Below, piece by piece: positions 44,417 through 53,535 of a stretch of DNA of 64,000 bases (position 1 is the stretch's first letter; each line of letters opens with the position of its first letter). Position numbers and translations under genes: made by a program. The DNA lies in the NCBI RefSeq assembly GCF_019802345.1, contig NZ_JAINDZ010000021.1:24416-88415 (forward strand). Direction: 5' to 3'. This stretch comes from Methylosinus sp. Sm6 (lineage in GTDB: Bacteria > Pseudomonadota > Alphaproteobacteria > Rhizobiales > Beijerinckiaceae). The notes under the pieces were generated by a model that had not been told where the DNA came from, made no database searches, and saw only the letters and a program-made list of their open reading frames with translations.

Positions 44417-45751
44417 ATGGCATCGGCAGCCGAACAGCTCGCGGCCAACGTCAATTTCTCCGCCTTCGGCAAGGCGGATGAGCTCAAGAAACGCATCTGG
44501 TTCACGCTCGGCGCGCTGATCGTCTATCGACTCGGCACCTATATTCCGCTGCCCGGCATCGATCCCGATGCGTTCGCCAAGAGCTTCTTCGGCCAGTCCA
44601 AGGGCGTGCTCGAGCTGTTCAACATGTTCGCCGGCGGCGCCGTCCAGCGCAGCGCGATCTTCGCGTTGAACATCATGCCCTATATCTCCGCCTCCATCAT
44701 CATTCAGCTGCTGACGACGGTGATTCCGACGCTCGAGCAGGTGAAGAAGGAGGGCGAGCAGGGCCGCAAGGTCCTCAATCAATACACCCGCTATCTCACC
44801 GTCGTGCTCGCCACCTTCCAGGCCTATGGAATGGCGATCGGCCTCGAGGGGCAGCAGGGCGTCGTCACCGAGCCCGGCCTGTTCTTCCGCCTGACCACGG
44901 TCTGCACCCTCGTCGGCGGCACCATGTTCCTGATGTGGCTCGGCGAGCAGATCACCTCGCGCGGCATCGGCAATGGCTCGTCGCTGATCATCTTCGCCGG
45001 CATCGTCGCCGCCTTCCCGGCGGCGATCCTGAGCACGCTCGAGCTCGGCCGCCAGGGCGCCATCTCGACCGGAATCATCCTCGGCGTGCTGGCGATGTCC
45101 TTCTTCGTCATCGCCTTCATCGTCTATATGGAGCGGGCGCAACGGCGGCTGCTCATCACCTACCCCAAACGCCAGCACGGCAATCGGGTCTATGAGGGGC
45201 AGACGTCATTCCTACCGCTGAAGCTGAACACGTCGGGCGTCATTCCGCCGATCTTCGCCTCATCGCTGCTGCTGCTGCCGACGACGATCGCCAATTTCTA
45301 TCAGACGCAGGGCACGGATAATATTTTTGCGACCATCTCGGCCTATTTCGGGCATGGCCGGCCGCTCTATATGCTGTCCTATGTGGCGCTGATCGTGTTC
45401 TTCGCCTTCTTCTATACGGCCATCGTCTTCAATCCGACGGAGACGGCGGACAATCTGAAGAAGCACGGCGGCTTCATCCCGGGCATTCGTCCGGGCGAGC
45501 GCACCGCGAAGTTCATCGACGATGTGCTGATGCGCATCACCGTGCTCGGCGCCGCCTATCTCGCTGTGATTTGTCTGCTGCCGGAAATGCTGATCTCCTA
45601 CGCGAATCTTCCCTTCTATTTCGGCGGCACCTCGCTGTTGATCGTGGTGAGCGTGACCATGGACACGGTCGCGCAGATCCATGGCCATCTGCAGGCCCAT
45701 CAATATGAGGGTCTGATCCGTAAGACCAAGCTGCGCGGGCGACGCAAATGA
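44417..45751 (+). CDS. secY: preprotein translocase subunit SecY
   Basis: Channel-forming subunit of the SecYEG translocon in the inner membrane. 444 residues with ten membrane helices; family blocks include [35 protein letters not shown], the cytoplasmic loop [20 protein letters not shown] and the final [18 protein letters not shown]. The stop overlaps the adk start by four bases (ATGA). Confidence 0.98.
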   Translation: MASAAEQLAANVNFSAFGKADELKKRIWFTLGALIVYRLGTYIPLPGIDPDAFAKSFFGQSKGVLELFNMFAGGAVQRSAIFALNIMPYISASIIIQLLTTVIPTLEQVKKEGEQGRKVLNQYTRYLTVVLATFQAYGMAIGLEGQQGVVTEPGLFFRLTTVCTLVGGTMFLMWLGEQITSRGIGNGSSLIIFAGIVAAFPAAILSTLELGRQGAISTGIILGVLAMSFFVIAFIVYMERAQRRLLITYPKRQHGNRVYEGQTSFLPLKLNTSGVIPPIFASSLLLLPTTIANFYQTQGTDNIFATISAYFGHGRPLYMLSYVALIVFFAFFYTAIVFNPTETADNLKKHGGFIPGIRPGERTAKFIDDVLMRITVLGAAYLAVICLLPEMLISYANLPFYFGGTSLLIVVSVTMDTVAQIHGHLQAHQYEGLIRKTKLRGRRK

Positions 45752-46350
45752 GGCTGGTGCTCCTCGGCCCCCCCGGCGCGGGCAAGGGAACGCAATCGGC
45801 CCGGCTCGTCGCCAAATATGCCATCCCGCAGCTCTCGACCGGCGACATGCTGCGCGCCGCCGTCGAGGCGCGGACACCCATCGGTCTCCAGGCCAAGGAG
45901 ATCATGGACAGCGGCGCGCTGGTGCCGGATGAGGTCGTCGTCGGCATCATCGGGCAGCGCATCAGAGAGAAGGACGCCGCACGCGGCTTCATTCTCGACG
46001 GCTTTCCGCGCACGGTCGCGCAGGCGCGCGCGCTCGACGATCTGCTGCAGAGCGAGGGCCAGCGGCTCGACGCCGTGATCGAGCTCTCGGTCGACGAGAA
46101 CGCGCTGCTGGCGCGGATGCAGAAGCGCGTCGCCGAAACGATCGCGAACGGCGGCTCTGTCCGCGCCGACGACAATCCACAAGCGTTCAAGACAAGGCTC
46201 GACGCCTACCGCTGTCAAACCGCTCCGGTCTCGCATTATTATGCGGACAAGGGCGAGTTGAAGCAGGTCGACGGCATGAAGCCGGTCGATGTGGTCAGCT
46301 CGGCCATCGACGCGGCGCTCTCGAGCGGCGACCGCAAGGCTGTCGGCTAG
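45748..46350 (+). CDS. adk: adenylate kinase (short-LID type)
   Basis: Interconverts ATP + AMP and 2 ADP. 200 residues with the P-loop [13 protein letters not shown] (4-16), AMP site [10 protein letters not shown] and ILDGFPRT. The LID is the short form without zinc-binding Cys residues, as common in Alphaproteobacteria. It overlaps secY and is the last gene of the cluster here: rpsM, rpsK, rpoA and rplQ do not follow. Its TAG stop is part of a 42-base palindrome beginning CTAG. Confidence 0.97.
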   Translation: MRLVLLGPPGAGKGTQSARLVAKYAIPQLSTGDMLRAAVEARTPIGLQAKEIMDSGALVPDEVVVGIIGQRIREKDAARGFILDGFPRTVAQARALDDLLQSEGQRLDAVIELSVDENALLARMQKRVAETIANGGSVRADDNPQAFKTRLDAYRCQTAPVSHYYADKGELKQVDGMKPVDVVSSAIDAALSSGDRKAVG

Positions 46351-46388
46351 AGCATTATCCGATCCGAATGGATCGGATAATGCTCTAG
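46347..46388 (+). terminator. 42-base palindrome over the adk stop
   Basis: A 19-bp perfect inverted repeat (CTAGAGCATTATCCGATCC) closed by the loop GAAT. It includes the adk stop codon and ends in CTAG. A second stem (CGATCGAACG-AGTC-CGTTCGATCG, 46416-46439) follows. Together they should stop or protect the transcript; no T-tract directly follows the first stem. The sequence belongs to a common Hyphomicrobiales intergenic repeat type. Confidence 0.6.
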
Positions 46389-46659
46389 CATTCTTTAGTT
46401 TGAGCGAATTCTGATCGATCGAACGAGTCCGTTCGATCGGAAAGCGCTCTAGTGGTGTGATTCCGCCGGTTTGACAGGGCGAGCCTGAAGGCTCGCGGTC
46501 CAAGCGCTGCCCCTGAACCGCGAGTTTCAGGCTCGCTTTTTTTTAGCCCCTTCAAATCGCCTGAATCACGCCACTAGCCTCCGCTTTCGCTCGTCCGGAA
46601 CGGCCGAAAGCTGAGCGCCGCGGAAAGGCGCGGGCTGCTGAGGGCGAGGAGCGGTCGTT
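46351..46659. other. repeat-filled break after adk
   Basis: The 309 bases between adk and the metallophosphoesterase gene are almost entirely repeats: the rest of the adk palindrome, a second stem and the CTAG-bordered miniature element. No gene is present; the expected rpsM start is not there. Confidence 0.75.
46449..46577. mobile_element. miniature inverted-repeat element with nested palindrome pair
   Basis: Ends 46453-46474 and 46552-46573 match in 18 of 22 positions as inverted repeats and are bordered on both sides by CTAG (46449-46452, 46574-46577). Inside are two facing palindromes, 46479-46496 and 46520-46536; the second is followed by eight T residues (46537-46544), so it could act as an intrinsic terminator for rightward transcription. 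This is the longest and most complete copy in the window. Confidence 0.75.
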
Positions 46660-47886
46660 TCAATCGCAATCGAGCTTGCGGCCGCGCAAGAGGCAGCGCA
46701 GCCGCGGCTTGCCCTCGGCGTCGAAATCGGTGACACGCCAGTTCGGCTCCGTCCGCTCGAGCGCAACGAAGCCGAACACGCCGCCGACGCTGCGTCCCTT
46801 CTCCACCGTGACGCGGTCGATCTTCAGCCCGTCGAAATTCGCCGGCACGAACAAGTCCATCGCATCGCCGCTATGGCCGGCGACGATCTGAGCGGGAAAA
46901 TCTTGCGTATAGCTCGCCACTTGAAATGTGTGCAGGTGCCCGGAGAGGATCGCCTGAACATTGGCGGGCAGGCCTGTGCGCGCCGCTTCGCCTAAAGTCT
47001 TGTTGTCGCCGACGCTCATGCCCGCCGTCACGCGAATGGTCGAATAGATCGGCTTGTGAAAGGCATACCAGACCGGCCCCGGCGCCGTCAGCGCCGCCGC
47101 GAGCTCCTCCGCGAAAACGGGCGCCAGCGCGGGGTCGACGGCGCGATCCTCCGCCGCTGTGACATCCATCACGACGAGCGTCGGGCCGCCGAGCTCGACG
47201 GAATAGCTCGGCTCGCGGATCGCGCAGGCGTCGCCGTCGAACGGGAGGGGCGACAGCAGCCGTCCCCAGCCGCGCCGGCCGCGGTCGCAATTCTCATGAT
47301 TGCCGCGCACGAAGACAAAGGGCGCGGCGGCGAGGAGCGGGGCGGCGGGATCGAAGAAATCCGCCTTCCAGCTCTCCCAATTGTCGCCATGCGGCGAGCC
47401 CGCGCAGGAGCCGCGCAGCGGCGGACAGGCGCTCTCGCGATAATAATAATCGCCGACATGCAGCACGAGGTCGGGGGCGCGCGACGCCGCTGTCTCGGCG
47501 ATTCGGTGGAAGGGCCAACCCTCCGGCGAATTGCAGTCCTGCCAATAGAGGCCTTTCAGCCGGCAGCCCGTATCGCCGATGACGTAGAGCCGATCCACGC
47601 GCGCCGGGGGCATGGGGAGCCTGCGGCCATCTATCGACGCGCTCGCGGCGCCGCGCGGCAGGTCGAGCGCGCAGACGAGGATCGGAAAGTCTTTATCTGG
47701 GCGCGCGCGCGGCGTCATGATCGCCGGCGCGCCGTCGATCTCGGCGGCGGGGCAGGCTTCCGCCTGCGTCGCGGCGCGCGCCTGCAGGCCGCCCGCGGCA
47801 TATTGGACCCATGTGAAGGACTCGGCTGCTCGAGCGGGGCCAGTGGCCACGACGCTCAGCACGATGAAGAGAGAGCTTGCGCGCAT
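46660..47886 (-). CDS. secreted metallophosphoesterase
   Basis: A 408-residue exported protein: signal peptide SSLFIVLSVVATGPARAAE (cleavage near 21), a linker domain, then a calcineurin-like phosphoesterase from about residue 110 with the metal motifs YVIGDTG, LVLHVGDYYYRE, FVRGNHENC, and SGHLHTFQ. These place two metal ions for phosphomonoester or diester cleavage in the periplasm. Cys residues near the motifs (CRLKG, QDCNS, CPPLRGSC) may form disulfides. I chose the ATG at 47886 in front of the signal peptide. It is a single gene on the minus strand; substrate unknown. Confidence 0.85.
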   Translation of the reverse strand: MRASSLFIVLSVVATGPARAAESFTWVQYAAGGLQARAATQAEACPAAEIDGAPAIMTPRARPDKDFPILVCALDLPRGAASASIDGRRLPMPPARVDRLYVIGDTGCRLKGLYWQDCNSPEGWPFHRIAETAASRAPDLVLHVGDYYYRESACPPLRGSCAGSPHGDNWESWKADFFDPAAPLLAAAPFVFVRGNHENCDRGRRGWGRLLSPLPFDGDACAIREPSYSVELGGPTLVVMDVTAAEDRAVDPALAPVFAEELAAALTAPGPVWYAFHKPIYSTIRVTAGMSVGDNKTLGEAARTGLPANVQAILSGHLHTFQVASYTQDFPAQIVAGHSGDAMDLFVPANFDGLKIDRVTVEKGRSVGGVFGFVALERTEPNWRVTDFDAEGKPRLRCLLRGRKLDCD

Positions 47887-48079
47887 TGCTCTGATCGTCC
47901 ACTTTTCGGTAACCCGCCGCTCCGACAATCGGCGCGGCCTCGCGCCATTTTTCCGCCGATTTGCGTCGCTTGTCTCGACCGTAGCCGTCGCGGCGGCGAG
48001 TGATTCGGCTTCGCCGCCCGGCGCGCCATCGGTGGCGCGGGCGTGAGTGCGCGGGCTGGTCGGAAGGGAGAGACGCTTC

Positions 48080-48409
48080 ATGAAACATATTCTCATCGTG
48101 GCGGCGGCGCTGGGCTCGGCGCTGTCGCTGTCGGCTTGCAACACGCCAAGCGAGCGCGCTGCGGGCGGCGCGCTGCTCGGCGGCGCCGGCGGAGCGGCGA
48201 TCGGCGCGGCGGCCTCCGGCGGACGCGCCGGCGGCACGCTGGCGGGCGCCGCCCTCGGCGCGGCGACCGGCGCCGTGGTCGGCGCCGCCACGACACCCGA
48301 GCCGGCCTATTATCCGCCGCCTCCGCCTCCGCCGCCGCGCTGCGCGCGCTGGGGCTGGGACGATTACGGCAACCGCGTCTGCATCCGGCACTATCGGCCC
48401 TATTACTGA
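48080..48409 (+). CDS. glycine-zipper lipoprotein
   Basis: A 109-residue protein: lipoprotein signal (ILIVAAALGSALSLSACN, lipobox LSAC, Cys20), then a glycine-zipper region (about 28-72, GGALLGGAGGAAIGAAASGG and GAALGAATGAVVGAA) that can span or dimerise in a membrane, a polyproline stretch (eight Pro near 78-86) and a Tyr/Arg-rich tail. The YMGG/Rick_17kDa-like layout is common in Alphaproteobacteria as an outer-membrane lipoprotein of unknown role. RBS GGGAGAG upstream of 48080. Confidence 0.8.
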   Translation: MKHILIVAAALGSALSLSACNTPSERAAGGALLGGAGGAAIGAAASGGRAGGTLAGAALGAATGAVVGAATTPEPAYYPPPPPPPPRCARWGWDDYGNRVCIRHYRPYY

Positions 48410-48506
48410 TCCATTACTGATCCAGCCGGGGCGCGACATGTCGCGTCCCGATGCTTCGAGGAAGCGGGCGATCCTTCAGGCTCGCTCGGTCGAGCGACGC
48501 GCTTCG

Positions 48507-49214
48507 TCAATCCGCGCGCGCCGTTCCCAGCGCGCGACGCAGCTCCGCCCTCGCAGCGGCGGCCTCCTCACGATAGCGCGCATTGAGCGCAATGACGGCA
48601 TGAATCGCATAAGCGGTGAGGCGTCCGGCGGCGACATCGCTCGGATAATGGACGCCGCAGATCAGCCGGCTGCGCGCATAATCGTCCGCACGCGCTAGAA
48701 TGGCGTCGCGCCGCTCCGGGACGATGTCGATCAGCGTCAGCGCCAGCACATAGCCGAGCGTGGCGTGGCCGCTCGGATAGGAATCGTCCTTATCCGTGGT
48801 CCGGCAGACGGGATGCAGCGTCTCGTCGGAATTATAGGGACGCCGGCGGTGGAATTCCTTCTTGGTCTCCTCGATCGCCTCGTTCTCGTCGCGGGCGACC
48901 TTCGCGCCGAGAGCGTCGAGCGCCGGCAGGTTCTCCTTGGCGAATTTGTCGCCGAAGACGTTCCTGAACAGAAAGACGGTCTTGTCGTCGGCGTCGGCTT
49001 TCGCCTTGGCGACATCCGCTTCCGAGCGCGCCGATTCGATGCGATGCAGCTCGGCGAGCTCCGCATCATTGGAGGGCGAGCTCGGCGCCGGCGGCGTCGG
49101 CAGATGGCGATAAGGATCGGCTTGTTCGGCCGCAACGAAGCCGCCTTCCCGCGCCGACGCCGATTGCGCGGCGAAGGGCAGGAGAAACACGAGAGCGGCG
49201 AGAAAAATCTTCAT
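48507..49214 (-). CDS. class A non-specific acid phosphatase (PAP2 superfamily)
   Basis: A 235-residue periplasmic phosphatase. Signal peptide MKIFLAALVFLLPFAAQSASA, then the complete phosphatase signature: K-x6-RP in KKEFHRRRPY, PSGHATLG, and SR-x5-H-x3-D in SRLICGVHYPSD. It removes phosphate from a broad range of organic monoesters and may scavenge phosphate. The start at 49214 was chosen just before the signal peptide; the longer frame is not supported. Adjacent genes give no operon. Confidence 0.92.
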   Translation of the reverse strand: MKIFLAALVFLLPFAAQSASAREGGFVAAEQADPYRHLPTPPAPSSPSNDAELAELHRIESARSEADVAKAKADADDKTVFLFRNVFGDKFAKENLPALDALGAKVARDENEAIEETKKEFHRRRPYNSDETLHPVCRTTDKDDSYPSGHATLGYVLALTLIDIVPERRDAILARADDYARSRLICGVHYPSDVAAGRLTAYAIHAVIALNARYREEAAAARAELRRALGTARAD

Positions 49215-49290
49215 GCGAGTGGATCCGCGCGGCCGATGCGATTTGCCGGCGCGCGGGACCGTTGCATCCCGCGCGCGAAACACCACTTTT

Positions 49291-49373
49291 CAAGTGGCTT
49301 GCGTCGACGAATTTGTAGCCGCTCGAGAGCGAGCCTGAGAGGCTCGCCCAAATCAGCTGAATCACGCAACTCG
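49291..49373. mobile_element. decayed miniature element upstream of popZ end
   Basis: Right end 49348-49369 matches the element terminus in 19 of 22 positions and is followed by CTCG. The palindrome GCGAGCCT-GAG-AGGCTCGC lies at 49329-49347. The left end (49295-49316) is weak, 14 of 22. Same layout as 2802-2858 and 22627-22721. Confidence 0.5.
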
Positions 49374-49410
49374 CCGAAAAGCTCGTTCGTGCGAGCGGGC
49401 CTCTGTCTCG

Positions 49411-50187
49411 TCACCGACGCCCGCGGGCGACGCGCTCGATCTCGGCGCGCACCAGCCGCTCGACGATATGGGGGAGATTATCATCCAGCCATTGCTTCAG
49501 CAGCGGACGCAGGAGATCGCGCGCATAGCGCTCGATGAGATCCGATTCGCTGATCACGATGCTGGCCGCCAGAGCCTGGAAATGCGTGGCGATCGAATTG
49601 GCCGCGTCGGACGAGACGAGGTCGTCCGCCGCTTCGTCCTCCTGCGCCTGCTGCGGCAGCGCGGCCTCGACCGTCGGCTCGGGCTGTCCGGCGTCGTGCA
49701 GCTCATTGGCGGTTTCGTCGTCCTCCGGCGTGTGCGCATCGTCTTCGGCGTCGATCGCCCACCGGCTCTGCTCGTCGCTCTGCTCGTCCGCCTCGTCCGC
49801 CTCCAGCTCCTCGGCCGGGCGGCCGCGCAGCCAGAAATCTTCAGTCTCCGCCCCGCTTTGCGCCTCCACGATCGGCGCAGGGGCGGCCTCCGCCTGCACG
49901 ATCGGCGCGAGGGAGACGACGGAGGGGCGGTGAGGCTCGGGCGCGATCGCCGGAGCGGCCGGCCGACGCGCCTCGGGCGCCGAGACAGGAGGCGCGACGC
50001 GCGGCTCCGCCTGCTTCGGCGCTTCGGCCGCCGCGCGCCGCTCCCTCTCCCGACGAATGACGGGCAGAGCGTCGTCATCGGCGATGATGCGCCGAATCGA
50101 CGCCAGGATCTCTTCCATCGACGGCTCGTGCGACCGGCGCTCGGCGTCGAGCGAGGTCGGATTGATCGAAGCGTTCATTGCGCTCAT
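49411..50187 (-). CDS. popZ: PopZ-family pole-organising protein (DUF2497)
   Basis: A 258-residue protein with the typical PopZ plan: a short conserved N-terminal helix (EPSMEEILASIRRIIADDD, 20-38), a long acidic and Pro/Ala-rich linker (about 45-195), and a conserved C-terminal helical region (about 200-255: DLIERYARDLLRPLLKQWLD followed by NLPHIVERLVRAEIERV) that drives oligomerisation. In Alphaproteobacteria it forms a polar matrix that anchors the chromosome origin and signalling proteins. Its place next to TolC and upstream acid phosphatase gives no operon partner except that tolC is read in the same direction upstream. Confidence 0.9.
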   Translation of the reverse strand: MSAMNASINPTSLDAERRSHEPSMEEILASIRRIIADDDALPVIRRERERRAAAEAPKQAEPRVAPPVSAPEARRPAAPAIAPEPHRPSVVSLAPIVQAEAAPAPIVEAQSGAETEDFWLRGRPAEELEADEADEQSDEQSRWAIDAEDDAHTPEDDETANELHDAGQPEPTVEAALPQQAQEDEAADDLVSSDAANSIATHFQALAASIVISESDLIERYARDLLRPLLKQWLDDNLPHIVERLVRAEIERVARGRR

Positions 50188-50382
50188 GGATGTCGTGCTT
50201 CTCGTGTCGTCGCGGGGGGACGAAAAGGCCCCAGGCCACGCGCTCCCGTCGCGCTGTCACCCGGCGACGCAAGGCATCATCGGACAATTCTGCACAGTGG
50301 TAAAACCACGTGATTGTGCGGAGCCGACTTAATCACATGCTTTTTTCGCTCTTGGGTAGAAATGGCGTCCGCGCGCGCGAGC

Positions 50383-51825
50383 TCAGCGGCCATCGCTCGC
50401 GTCGACGCCGATCCATCGGTCTTTCACCGATTCGAAATGCGCGCGCGGATCATAGGTCGCGACATCGAGCGCGAGCATGGTCGCGGACAGGCGCCCGATC
50501 GCGCCGAGCGCCGCGTAAGAGGCGACGACGCGGTCCCGTTGCGCGCCGATCAGCGCGACGCGCGCATTGAGCAGCGCATATTGCGCATTGAGCACGTCGA
50601 GCGTCGTGCGCTGGCCGACCCGCGCCTCCTCGCGCACCCCCTGCAGAGCGATTGCCGCCGCCTTCACCGCCGCCTCGCTCGAGACGATCGAGGCTTTGGC
50701 GGTGTCGAGCTGGCCATAGCTCGACACGACGCTGGCCCGCACGCTGTCGCGCTGCAGATCGGCGTTGAAGCGCGCCTGCCCCAATTGCTCCTTCGCCTGG
50801 CGAATCGAGGCGTATTCCGCGCCGCCTTGATAGATCGGCACATTGAGCTGGCCGGTGGCGGAGGCGGAGAACTGCCGCGTCGCCGGCGAGCCGAGATACG
50901 AATCATATTGCTGTGTGACCTGCGCGCCGACCGAGAGGGTCGGGGCGAGAGCGCCTTCCGCCGCTTTCACCGCATGTTCGGCGGAATCGGCCTGATGCAG
51001 CGCGGCGACGACGCCCGGATGCTCGACGAGCGCGACGGCGATCGCCTGATCCAGCGATTTCGGCAGCAGCGAATCGACGGCCCGCGCCGGCTGCAAATTC
51101 TTCGGCTCGGCGCCGATGATCTGCCGGTAGGTGGCGACGGTGGTCTTCAATTGCGCCTGCGCGCCATAGAATTCCGTGCGCGCCTGGGCGAGCGTCGCCT
51201 CCGCCTGCGCGACATCGGTGCGCGTGACCTCGCCGACCTCGTAGCGGTCGCGCGTCATCCGCAGCTGCTGCGCGAGAACCGCAATATTGTTTTTGCGCAG
51301 GTCGAGCACGGCCGTGTCGCGCAGCACATTCATATAAGCGGTCGCGCCATTCTGCAGAATCGTCTGCTCGGTGAGCCGCAGCGAGGCGCGGGCCGCGTCG
51401 ATTCCCGCCATGGCCTGCCGCACGGCGGCGCCGGTGCGGTCGCCGTCGAACAAAGTCTGCGAGAGGTTGAGCGCCGCCCCGCGCGGATAGCCGGTATATT
51501 CGTCGTAGAAATGCGCGCGATCGCCGGTCAGCGCATTGCGGCCGGCGGGAATTTTGATGCTGGAGAATTGTGGTCCCGCGCTGGCGGTGATGCTGGCGCG
51601 CGGGCGCAGGCCGGCCGCCGCCTTGGGCGCGTCTTCATCGCGCGCGCGAACATTGGCGCGCTGCTGCTGGAGATCGGGATTGGCGTGATAGGCGCGAGCG
51701 AGCGCCGACTTCAATGTTTCCGCCTGCGCCGGCCCGGACAATGCCAGCGCGGCGAGCAATCCGGCGCCGATGAATCGCGGCAGGAGAAGCTGGCTCTGTT
51801 TCGAACGTTCGGCGACGAGACGCAT
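50383..51825 (-). CDS. tolC: TolC-family outer-membrane protein
   Basis: A 480-residue outer-membrane efflux/secretion channel. Signal peptide IGAAGLLAALALSGPAQA-like (here GAGLLAALALSGPAQAE, cleavage near 35), then TLKSALARAYHANPDLQQQRA and a repeated helical barrel structure: two OEP domains (about 40-240 and 250-455). It resembles AprF/BepC-type TolC used by type I secretion and multidrug pumps. It lies 57 bases downstream of the Pcm-like gene in the same direction, an arrangement typical of Hyphomicrobiales. No pump gene is adjacent. Confidence 0.92.
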   Translation of the reverse strand: MRLVAERSKQSQLLLPRFIGAGLLAALALSGPAQAETLKSALARAYHANPDLQQQRANVRARDEDAPKAAAGLRPRASITASAGPQFSSIKIPAGRNALTGDRAHFYDEYTGYPRGAALNLSQTLFDGDRTGAAVRQAMAGIDAARASLRLTEQTILQNGATAYMNVLRDTAVLDLRKNNIAVLAQQLRMTRDRYEVGEVTRTDVAQAEATLAQARTEFYGAQAQLKTTVATYRQIIGAEPKNLQPARAVDSLLPKSLDQAIAVALVEHPGVVAALHQADSAEHAVKAAEGALAPTLSVGAQVTQQYDSYLGSPATRQFSASATGQLNVPIYQGGAEYASIRQAKEQLGQARFNADLQRDSVRASVVSSYGQLDTAKASIVSSEAAVKAAAIALQGVREEARVGQRTTLDVLNAQYALLNARVALIGAQRDRVVASYAALGAIGRLSATMLALDVATYDPRAHFESVKDRWIGVDASDGR

Positions 51826-51882
51826 CTAAAGACGCCCTCAACTCGACCGCCGCTCCCCGCCGTGACCATCGGCGAGCGGCGT

Positions 51883-52605
51883 TTAGAACACGAACGCCGG
51901 CGCTTTCGCGAAACCATCGAGCACGGGCGCGGAGGCGTCGAACAGCGCGCGCGCGCCGGCGGGCTGGCCGCCCGAGCGATCGAAGCGCGTCACCGCCCAT
52001 CCCGCCTCTGTGTCGGGCTTGGCGATGGCCAGCAGGCGGCCATTGGCCGTCAGCTGCCTCTCGAGGCCGTCGAGCCCGGTCTCGACCGCGCCTTCGATGA
52101 CGATGAGATCGAATGGCGCCGCCGCGGGGACGCCCGCGGGCAGAGGTCCCTGCTCGACGCGCACGCCCGAAAGGCCGAGCGCGCCGAGATAGCTGCGCGC
52201 GGTCGCGGCGAGGCGCGCGTCGCTCTCCAGAGCGACGACATCGCGGGCGAGCGGCGCGATCAGCGCCGCCGAATAGAATGTGCCGCCGCCGATGATGAGA
52301 ACGCGGTCGCTCTCGCGAATCTCCGCCTCCTGCAGCAGGCGGGCAAGGACGAGCGGCGGCAGCAGATGGCGCAGCGGCCGGCCCTGCTCGGATTTGAGCG
52401 TCAGCGGCAGGTCCGAATAGGCGAGGGGGGCGAGATCATGCGGCAGGAAGAGCTCGCGCGGAACGGTGAGGAAGCGCCGCAACAGCGGCAGATCGGTCAC
52501 GTCGAAAGTGCGCAGCTGCCGTTCGACCATCGTCTGCCGCAGAGCGGCGGTCTCCGCGCCGACGTGCGAATGCGTTTCTGCGGGGATCTCTGCAGCTTCG
52601 GCCAT
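51883..52605 (-). CDS. protein-L-isoaspartate O-methyltransferase-like protein
   Basis: A 240-residue class I methyltransferase of the PIMT family. N-terminal LRQTMVERQLRTFDVTDLPLL resembles the PIMT helix, and the AdoMet loop reads VLIIGGGTFYSAALIAPLA instead of the classical GTGSGY, so activity as a true isoaspartate repair enzyme is uncertain. Later blocks are VVALESD and FDLIVIEGAVE. Start 52605 (MAEAAEIP) chosen; more upstream codons have no similarity. It is probably co-transcribed with tolC downstream. Confidence 0.85.
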   Translation of the reverse strand: MAEAAEIPAETHSHVGAETAALRQTMVERQLRTFDVTDLPLLRRFLTVPRELFLPHDLAPLAYSDLPLTLKSEQGRPLRHLLPPLVLARLLQEAEIRESDRVLIIGGGTFYSAALIAPLARDVVALESDARLAATARSYLGALGLSGVRVEQGPLPAGVPAAAPFDLIVIEGAVETGLDGLERQLTANGRLLAIAKPDTEAGWAVTRFDRSGGQPAGARALFDASAPVLDGFAKAPAFVF

Positions 52606-52834
52606 CGACCATCCGGCGTCGCGCCGGCCTCTCGCGGTTTCGCGCTTTGCGGCCGCCGGTCCGCCGCGCGAAAGCCCGCCTTTGACACGACTTGGAGAGA
52701 GGACGTCCGCTGACGGGCCGGCTCCCGGATCGCGGACGCTCATCGACTTTGCCGCGCTCGCTCATGAGCTCGGCCTGCGCGCTTTATAGGTTCGCGCCGC
52801 GCGCATGTCCATGCCGTCGCGGCGGCTTCCCGCG

Positions 52835-53296
52835 TCAATTCTCTCCGAGCGCCGGCGCGGCCTCGCGTGGCTCCGCGCCGTCTCCGAGCGCGCGCATCTG
52901 CGCGAGGGTGCGATTGTCCAGCACATTGGCGATGGCGTCGCGCGCCTCCACCATCACCAGACGCACCGTGCAGCGCTCCTCGTCCTCGCAATCGTCGCAG
53001 CGGCGGTAGACCGTGCGGCTGGCGCATTGGATCGGCGCGAGCGGGCCGTCGAGCACACGGATCACGGCGCCGACGCGGATCTCCTCCGCCGGTCGGGCCA
53101 GAGTGTATCCGCCGCCCTTGCCCTTCTTGGAATGAACGAAGCCGGCGTTGCGCAGCTCGCCGAGAATGGCGTCGAGAAATTTCTTCGGGATCTGGTTGGC
53201 CGTGGCGATGTCGGCGACGAGGGCGGTGCGGCCGGGCTCGAAGCCGGCGAGATAGACCATGGCCTTCAACCCGTATTTCGCTTTCTTCGTCAGCAT
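52835..53296 (-). CDS. Rrf2-family transcriptional regulator
   Basis: A 153-residue winged-helix regulator. N-terminal LTKKAKYGLKAMVYLA and recognition region VADIATANQIPKKFLDAILG, then KKGKGGGYTLARPAEEI. The central Cys set is C91, C100, C103 and C109 (CRRCDDCEDEERC-type spacing, here RRCDDCEDEERC), so an iron-sulfur cluster or redox sensing is possible, although the spacing differs from IscR. It faces away from an Lrp gene and cysK, so it may control sulfur assimilation like CymR; this is inference. Start 53296. Confidence 0.88.
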   Translation of the reverse strand: MLTKKAKYGLKAMVYLAGFEPGRTALVADIATANQIPKKFLDAILGELRNAGFVHSKKGKGGGYTLARPAEEIRVGAVIRVLDGPLAPIQCASRTVYRRCDDCEDEERCTVRLVMVEARDAIANVLDNRTLAQMRALGDGAEPREAAPALGEN

Positions 53297-53433
53297 GACG
53301 CGACGCCTTCCTGGAGTTTTTCTCGGCTTTTTGGGGAGGGGTTCGAGAGGAGATCGGCGCGCGCGCGACCTGCCGCGGCGCCGGGGCCGGCGTCGCCCGC
53401 CGTCCGGCCGCTCCGTCGTGGCGCAGGACGATC

Positions 53434-53471
53434 TTGACATGCTTTACTAATTTTGTGGACTATAGGACTAT
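53434..53471 (+). promoter_or_regulatory. TTGACA promoter region with GGACTAT direct repeats
   Basis: TTGACA at 53434-53439 is followed by an AT-rich spacer and GGACTATAGGACTAT (53457-53471), two copies of GGACTAT eight bases apart, within the 239-base gap between the divergent Rrf2 and Lrp genes. A suitable -10 (ACTATA or GACTAT) overlaps the first copy. The repeats could bind either regulator. Confidence 0.4.
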
Positions 53472-53535
53472 TCCTCTTCGAGCGGTTCCGGGCCTCGCTG
53501 GGCCGGGCCGCGACCAGAACGGGCGGCATGGGCCA

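Noticed and set aside
50314..52713. 799-codon open frame on the plus strand
   Set aside because: It lies antisense to tolC and the Pcm-like gene, which have clear families; long antisense frames are expected at this GC content.
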